Source of the DNA: Tridacna crocea
Lineage: Eukaryota; Mollusca; Bivalvia; Cardiida; Cardiidae
Direction: 5' to 3'
DNA: 64,000 nt
NCBI GenBank assembly: GCA_943736015.1
Contig: OX031059.1
Coordinates: forward strand, 51,161,159 to 51,225,158
Shown: in pieces, positions 52,701-61,700 of the stretch
Numbering within the stretch: position 1 is the stretch's first letter
How the letters are laid out: each line of letters opens with the position of its first letter
Position numbers and translations under genes: made by a program
The notes under the pieces: model-generated
What the model was told of the DNA's origin: nothing
What the model saw: the letters and a program-made list of their open reading frames with translations, nothing else
Databases searched by the model: none

Positions 52701-55700
52701 TTTCGTTGAAATTCACTGATGAATGAAAGTTGATTACTGGTAATTAATTGAAGTTATATGATGTTGAAAGTTAATTTCAAATCATTTACACTATAAGTAT
52801 AACAACACTGGAGAAGAAAGCTTTCGAAAAAATTGTGCGAAAAAAGAAAAAGTTGGTAACCAGCATTTTCTCCTTTCTTATTTCTTTATCATTTGAAGGC
52901 ATATTCCACCTTTAGAGCAAGAGCGAAGCTGCAAATGCCCTAAAGTTGGACTTACGTAAAATTTTGTCATCTGATAAAGAGTAAATATGGTAAAAAAGAT
53001 TATGGAACTATGCATTTTTCCAACTTAAAGTTATTGGTATATGTACACATGAGGATCCAGAAATGGGATCGAGGGGGACCAGGGATCTGGAACCTCCCCG
53101 AAATTTTGGCAATGATGTAGTTATCTGATTTGTCCAAATAAGCTACTTTGTGGCCAAATTCATATTGCATCTGGTTGCCGTTAAATACACCTTGACTAGA
53201 TGTGGTACATGATGTGGTCTGAAATTAAAAGCAGTATTTAGTTTATACCTTAAAACATGTGAACAACCCCTTATGCAATAAATGAAAAATATAGAATGCA
53301 AACTAGTTAACCCATTACCACACAATCCCAACTTTTGATGACCTGAGAAAGAAGCCTTTAAAAAACATTGTGGGAAAAAGCGAAAATGCCAGTAACCAGT
53401 ATTTTCGCCTTTTCCCACAATTTTTTCTTCCCTTCACAAAACAAATTTCAAATATTCAGTCACTTTTATTTTGTTGTCTGCAAATGCTTTCAATTTGGAA
53501 AAGTCTAAAATTTTGTTGTTTGGTAATGAGTTAATAGAATGCCTTTATATCGTTAAGTATATTGTTTAATACCATAATTGCGGAGAATTGATGCTCATAC
53601 AACTCGTAAAGAACGGTCAACTTTGAATTATATGCAACAATGTGCATTTGTAAAATGATCTCACACTGTTCAATGCTGCTGTTTTGTTGTCTTACAAAAT
53701 AGAGTTTTCAATATTTTTCCTAAATATAAATATATTTGATATCTGATCAGATCAGTGAGTTTCATATACATGTCTTAAACTTGTTACAAAACATGCATTG
53801 TTATAAAATCAACAGGAAAAAATTTTGTTGCTATAGATAAGTAATTAACAAATATTTTTAGCAAACATGGTGAAAAATGCAGCCATGGAAGCTTAACGAT
53901 GAGAAACTAATTTGTACAAAAGATGATTTAAAAAAAAACAAAACTTTTATTCTTATAGAGCAACTCCCCCTTACAAACTAAAACATTGAAATTTTAGTCC
54001 AGAATCGAAAAAACAATTAGAATTGTTTCGTCAGAGATTTGTTTTCATTGTGGACAGTAGAGGATCAAGATTGAACTTTTAGTACAGTCCAATTTCGATT
54101 CATACCAGCCACAAAGTGTACTTTAATGATAAATTTGGGGTGCTTAGTTGGTGTATATAGAATCAAAAAGAGAAATCAGGTACTAATAGGTAAATTCGAA
54201 GCTAGTTTCAAGTGGGAAATTTCAAAATGGCAGGCAGTGCAGAATCAAGACAAACATAGCCCATTACCACACAATCCCTACTTTTGACACCCCTGAGAAA
54301 GAAGCCTTTAGAAAACATTATGGGAAAAGGAGAAAATGCTGGTAACCAGCATTTTGTCCTTTCCCACAATGTTTTCTACCCTTCACAAATTCAATCACTT
54401 TTATTTTGTCTTCTGCAAATGCTTTCGATTTCGACAAGCCTAAAAATTGTTGTTTGGTAATGAGATAGACATAGACATTCTATATTTACCTAAGCTGATA
54501 CAGCTTCTAGTCATAAATACATAATACACACATAATACATTCACATGACTTGTATCAGTTACCAAAGTTTGAAGACATTCTCTCTGGAAGAAAGCATACA
54601 TATTAAAATCATGTTTATGGCTATAAAAGTTGCCTATTTATTATGAAAACTAAAACATTTCATTGATAGCTGTTTACAAGATGACACAAATTTGGACTGA
54701 TCCAAAATGGAAACATGGCCCACAATTAAAACTCATTGAAGATACAGATTCTGTCATTCAAAGAGCTACACTTTCAAGTAGTTTGGTCTCGGTTCAGTGT
54801 GTAAGACTTATGTACAACCCTCTTAATTATACTTCAGTCAGAAATTTCAGGATGGGACTTCACTGTTGGCGCAGTCTGATCCCAATTCCCAGAAAAGTTG
54901 AGGATTCTTGTAAATTGCTTACATCCTCAGAAATTCAGTAATCAAAGTATCATTTAACAAGACGTGTATGGGTTAGATCGGACCCTCCATGAGAAAAATA
55001 GCTGGATCTGTGCATGATGTATATGATAGTATCTTATAGCTTAACTAGTATTCAAACATGACACATGAATTCGGCACTTTGTTTACAGTGCAATGAAAGC
55101 TTGATAAAATTTAGGTTATTCTATTGTATATAGAGTGAAATCAGTCTGTATAAGGTAAGTAAGTTACCCAGTGGGGTATAATATGCACTCTGTATTTTTA
55201 CTTGTTCACCTTTGTTAAGAGTTGGTCATAATAGAAATAATCTTAAGAGTTGGTCATAATAATCATTAGAAATAATCATCTTTCTAACGAGGTTTATTGT
55301 TCAATAAACCACATTGTGAGTTATGAGGTGCAATGAATAGCCTACTCTAGCTATTGATTATTTACTTGCCTCATAACTCACAACTGTGGTTTATTGAATG
55401 ATAAAACATGACAGAAAGAAGATAATTTCTGAAATATACATTTTCAGATGTGGCTGTAAAAGAATTGAAGTACAAGAAAAGCACAAGTTCTCAACCATAT
55501 GCTTCTTTACATTCTGATCTGGACTTGTATAAGGAGTGCTTTCTACTGCGGTTTGTATATCCTAACCCCTGTTGGCGAACTTGATATTTTTAGGATGGAA
55601 GGTCCCCGTGGGGTCCCAGGAGTTTTTTACTGTATAGAATGGGACCTCAGCCTTTCTCTATGGCATATCGTAGAAGGCGACTAAAATTAGAGACAAACTG

Positions 55701-58700
55701 CTGCTTTCCTCGTAATTCGTAGGATTGCAGCAGGCTGGGTAGTTCTTGTTCCAAATCCTACATTTTTTTCTCGATGTAAATAGGGTTTGGAATGGGAATC
55801 AATTGGCCTGTGGACCCGTGTGGTTTAATCGGGGGGTATAAGAATAAACCACTGAAGTCCAGCGAACGTCACATCTACCATTTCATCTGGCGGAACAAAA
55901 GTGACAGCATGCATGTCGTAAAAGGGCGACAAAAGGGGCATCATTCAGTGTTTCGTCCATTCCTCATTTATCATATTTGTCTTTTGTTGTTGCACATGTA
56001 TGTTATTTTCACCTCACATTATTGTTTACTAAGTAAGTGCGCCCAATATAACCCAAGTTGTTGACAGGCCTTAAAATGCTATTCATTAAAAAGGAAGGAT
56101 ACTCATATAATTGCAGTTTCAAGACTAATTTTGGCCAGAATGTCTCTGAAGAGTCACAGTATATGTCCAAGGTCAGACTGCACATTATGTGCTGTCTGAT
56201 CTTGGTGTACATTAACTGCATATGCAGCTATAGCTTTGATAGGCATTTAACTCATTACCAAACAACAAAATTTTAGGTTAGTCCAAAATTGAAAGCATTT
56301 GCAGACGACAATATAAAAGGGACTGAAAATTAGAAATTTGTTCTTTGAAGTGTCGAAAAAATTGTGGGAAAAGGAGAAAATGCTGGTTACCAGCATTTTC
56401 TCCTTTTCCCACAATGTTCTCTGAAGGTTTCTTTCTCAAGTCGTTAGAAGAAGAGATTGTTTGGTAATGGATTAAAAGGTTATTCATGCCTATTCAAAAT
56501 CCCAGCCCACAGTAGGAAAGATTCAAGATCATTGTGACAGAAGTTTTCTAGTGCTCCAAGGTCATTATTCTTCTATGTGTAATAAATAAATTTAGATTTT
56601 TGGATGGCCAAATGTTTTTTTGTTTTAGGCTGAAGACACTTTTTGTCTGTAGTTAACTAATAAGTACTGGAAGGTGAAGATAAGCCACATGATTGCATTT
56701 TCTGTGCATCTAATCTTGATCTACAAAACATCTTCACCAGATAATGAAGTTTCAACTTACCAGTGACTGTAATCTCTATTTGTTTCATGGATTAACAACT
56801 TAAAACATTACCAAAGAATCCCTGAGAAATAATACTTTTGAGAACATTGTGTGATTTCTGCTTTTCCTAAAATGATTTAGCCCTTTATCTTCACCAGGTT
56901 TAACTTGTTGTCTGCAAATGTTTACAATATGGATGAGCAGAATTTAGAGAGATTAGTATAAGTTGTAAGAAATTGTTTCTCATTCGATGTAAAATAAATA
57001 TGTTTAAACTAATATGGACGAGTCAAGAATCTGTCATCTTGTAAAGAGTAACACAAATAATTCTAGAGAAAATACTCACTACAGATTCCAATATGATAGA
57101 TCCAATCAATTATATTTCAGACAGCTGTCTAAATCGCCATGTGATAATATTGTGAAATTCTTGGGTAGCAGTTTTAAACCAGACAGTAATGAGCATGAAA
57201 ACATTTGTAAGTTGTGGCTGGTATTTGAGCTCTGTGACGGAACACTGGATGACATCATAGGACGACCAGTGCAAGACAAGACTGAGAGACACGAAGACTT
57301 TCAGTGGTATGCCTCTGAAATTATCAAAGGACTCAAATTTCTGCATGACAAAAATATTGTGCATAGAGATTTGAAGCCATCTAATTGTTTGGTATGTTAT
57401 TATGTATTTATCTTTTCACCTCCTGCATCAAATTTGTTGCAGAAAACTTTGTAACAAAGTGTTAAGGACCCAATCATTTAATCATTGTGGAATATAATAG
57501 CCTGTATTTTCTCTATTTCCTACAATATTTTTTACCCTAGCTCACAAAATTCAATCTTAACCCTTTACCAAACAATCCCTGGTTTTTACGACCCTGAGAT
57601 AGAAGCCCTTTTAAAGGTGGGTATTTAGAAATTTTACATCTCACCAAATTGAAAAACATATCTATCACTAAAATTTATATGAAAAAATAATAAAAATCAT
57701 CAATAAGTAAGACTCATAAATTTACCAAAAAAATTTTTTTTGATGGTGTTCCCCTAAAAGGCTACGTAGCCTCTTAAGGTATTTTTAGATTTCCCGCCAA
57801 AAATCAATAAAGCATTTTGGGAATGTCAAGTCACTGGCATGTGACTTATAACGCTTAAATTCCGTTACATAACAAACATGTAATAATTATTTTCCATAAT
57901 GTCTTCTTCGGACCCTTGTTTGAAACTTTGTCTCTGTATTCATGTATATAAATGAACGAATTGATCATCTAAAAATAGAACGTGTCTCCCGTTGGTGTCA
58001 ACCTTGGCCGTAGTAAATCTCTAATTTCTCGTGCTGTCGGGTTATTTTCGACTATTGGGGTTTTATGAAGGCAAATTAAAATGCTTGGGGAGTACCGTGT
58101 TTTGGTGCGTATAACACGCACATTTTTTCAGCTCTGAATAATTTCAAACTGGGGACTGCGTGTTATACACTACAATAGGCAAAACCATGTTTTTCACCTC
58201 CTTGAAAGTCGGTCGTATACCTGTTCAAAGTGGGTGGGGGAGTGGCGTAGTTACGAAAACGGCAAAGTTCTCTCGCCACAGCCTTAACTTTCATCATCAT
58301 CCCATTTCAACTTTTACCGATTCAAAAAAAACATTAATGTTTTAATTTTGTTGAAATGTACTTGTACATTCTTTATTTGTCGATTAGGATTCGTAATTTC
58401 CCGATTCTATCAGCCATTTTGGCAATGGCGAACGTACCCGGAATGAAAAATATTGATTTACTGTTATCGTCTGATTCGTCTCGTATTTTTTTTATTCTTT
58501 GTTAATAGCTAAAATTGAACATTTATAAAAGAGTAAAATAACGATTCATAAAGAAATTAATAATTTGAAAATATATATATTTATCGCTACTTTTTACAAA
58601 AACCGTGATTTACATCATACTTTAGGTCTATGTTTATTTCACACCTGTCACATTTGTCGATCAAGGTGAGAAAATAGGAGATTAACTACGATATGGTCGT

Positions 58701-61700
58701 CAGTTCTATGTGTGAATTTGCAAATGTCATAAGCTGGCATGATTTTGTAATCACCCGAGTACACATCGAATCATTACCATTTCCACTTTGATTAAAAATG
58801 GTTATTTCCCTTTGATAAAGTATCGCCATTTACAACTTTTCAAGACGGCGACCTAAGCTTCACATGTTACGATATTTTGGTCAATTTTTGATGCGTGTTG
58901 TACATCCGAACAACCTTTTTTCCCCGGATCTGATGCTGAAAAAGGCCTGCGTGTTATACATGCCTGCGTGGTATACACAGCGTTTTACGGTATAAGGATG
59001 ATTTTTTTTTTAATTTTTTTAAAATTTTCGTCCCAAGATCTGAAGGGCCACCTTTAAAGCATTGTGGGAAAAGAAGAAAATGCTGGGAACCAGCATTTTC
59101 TCCTTTTCCCACAATGTTTTCAACCCTGCTGGAAACAAATTTCAATTTTTGAGTTACGTCTATTATGTCGTCTGCAAGTGCTTTCAATTTGGACCAGTCT
59201 AGAATTTTGTCATTTGGTAAAGGGTTAATTTTTTAGTCAAGTTTATTATGTCGTCTGCAAATGCATTTGATTAATTTGCACAAGTCTAACATTTTGTTGC
59301 TTGGTACAGAGTTTTAAGTTAAAATGATGTGTAATACATTTAATATTTGTATCATAAGAAGAAATTGCTCATCATGAAAACATCTGCAACTGAAAAAATT
59401 TAACTAATTACTGCAAAATGATGCTACATTAATAACTTAACCCTTTAGCAACTGGCAAAATTTGGGATTTGACCAAATTACATGCATTTGCAGACGACAA
59501 ATTAAACATTGATGAAATGATAATTTCTCTCTCTAATAGAGTAGAAAACACTGAGGGAAAAGGAGAAAATGCTGATTACCAGCATTTTCTCCTTTCCCAC
59601 AGTGTTTTCCAAAGACTTCTTCTTTAGTGTCGTTAAAAGTCGGGATTGTGTAGTAAAGACTTAAGTATTTTTGTCTTCCGTGAAAAAAAACCCAGCTTTT
59701 GAAAACATTGTAGGAAGATGAACCAATGCTTTCATTTACTGACCAATTGTTTCTTTTACCTGTATTGTCTTTACCTTCATTGTTTTCAGTAGGTAAATGC
59801 AAGCATACCATTTTACATTAACCTTTTACTAGGTTACAAAAGTTCAGACAAGTCCAATTTGAAAGCATCTGAAGGTGCTGTGGCTCAAATAAATGAATTT
59901 ATCTATGGAAGGATAGAAAACATTGTGGGTAAAGGAGAAAATGCTGGTTACCAGCGTTTTCTCCTCTTTCCTTCATGTTTGTGAAGGCTTCCTGATCAGG
60001 GTCAATGAAATTTGGGATTTACCATAAGGTGATAAAGGTAAGACAAAATGTTTCAGTGTTTGTCTACGGATATTAGCTAAGGCTTAAGTATTTCTAAATT
60101 GAAAAGGCAGAGGCCTTAATCTTTTTGTATGCATTAGGTGACCCAGCTAGGCACATTTGTTTTGTATGACCACATCATCTTGTTTGCTGTTTGGTCCCAA
60201 TACCCTGGTCATAACAAATACAAGTCAACAAGAGGTTTTATATTGTCTGTTACTGTTGCTTCTGGTCTAACTTAATCAAGTTAGCTCAGCTGCCTTAGAA
60301 GAACATGGCAAGGCTTTGCCATAGCTCGGATGTTGTTGTCCGCATGATTATGCAAAACCTTTGATATTTTATCATATCTTTGTCATTACTGAAGGTATTT
60401 GCTTCAAACTGTGACAAGTTGTTCATGATCAAAAGGGGAACCCATACAACGATGGCAAGTGATCATCAAAGTAATTTTGACACAATTATGCCCCATTTTC
60501 TACTTTGAATTTTTCACCTAGAAGCAAGTGACTCCAGTGGAGCATTGGCACCTGCATATGTTGCTCGTGTACTTACGGATTTAGAAATAGTCTGTTTTGT
60601 AATGCTTAAAAAACTAACTTTTTCAGCTAAAGAAACTAGACAGCAACAAGTTTATGGTGAAAATGGCAGACTTTGGGGCATCAAAGCAAAAGGATTTGGT
60701 AAGTATGGCTCCTTAACCCACTACAACACAATCCTTACTTTTAACCATCCTGAGAATGAAGCCTTAACCCTTTACCCCATAAGGCATTTCTATGGTATCT
60801 CTAACTGACCCTAAATAACAGCCAGGATGAAGCCGTTTCCTATGCGGAAAGGACACCTTTTGATAGCATAGAAAACATTGTGACAAAAGGCGAAATTGCT
60901 CATCACGAGCAGTGTCACCTTTTGCCACAATGTTTTAAAGGCTCCTACAAGCAATGCATGGAAATGAGTATCTATGGAGTAAAGGGTTAAGAAAACATTG
61001 TTGGAAAAGGAGAAAATGCTGGTAACCAGCATTTTCTCCTTTTCCCACAATGTTTTCAAGCCTTCACAAAACAAATTTCAAATTTTCAGTCACTTTTATG
61101 TTGTTGTCTGCAAATGCTTTGGACAAGCCTGAAATATTGTCGTTTGGTAATGAGTTAACTCTGTACCAAAATACAGCATTTTTGACCGGTCCAAAGTGAA
61201 AGCATTTGCAGACAACAATTCAGTTGTGGCTCAAATATTGAGATTTGTCTTTAATGGGGTTGAAAATATTGCAGGAAAGGGAGAAATGTTTGTTACCAGC
61301 ATTTTCTTCTTTTTCCCGCAATGTTTTACAAAGACTTTTTCCACAAGGTCATTAAAACTCTGGACTGTGTGGTAAAGAGTTAAAATGACTCATCTTGTCT
61401 TTTAAAGGTGGGTATTTAGATTTTTCACATCTCACCAACTTAAAAAATATATATTTATCACAGAAATTTATATGAAGAAAATAATAATAGAAATTACCAA
61501 TAATTAAGAATCATAAAATTACAAAAAAAAAACTTTACGTAGCTCTACGTAGCCTCTTCAGGTATTTTTAGATTTCGCGCCAAAAATACAAAAAAAGCAT
61601 TGTGAAAATGTCAAGTGACTGGCACGTGGCTAATGACACTTAAATTCCATGAAATAACAAACATGTAATTATTTTCTATAATGTCTTTTTCGGACACTAT

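Larger units (their letters stand above)
57392..60626. repeat. Intron 15: family A and C elements
   Basis: Family A stub 57557-57610; family C 57610-59057; family A 59060-59226, 59440-59665 and about 59820-60010. 60010-60620 resembles dispersed bivalve repeats (GGCAAGGCTTTGCCATAGCT) without clear borders. Confidence 0.65.

Noticed and set aside
54663-54941. 92-codon frame between exons 13 and 14
   Set aside because: Exons 13 and 14 join exactly across the kinase VAVK motif. The frame has no domain and begins in a degraded repeat.
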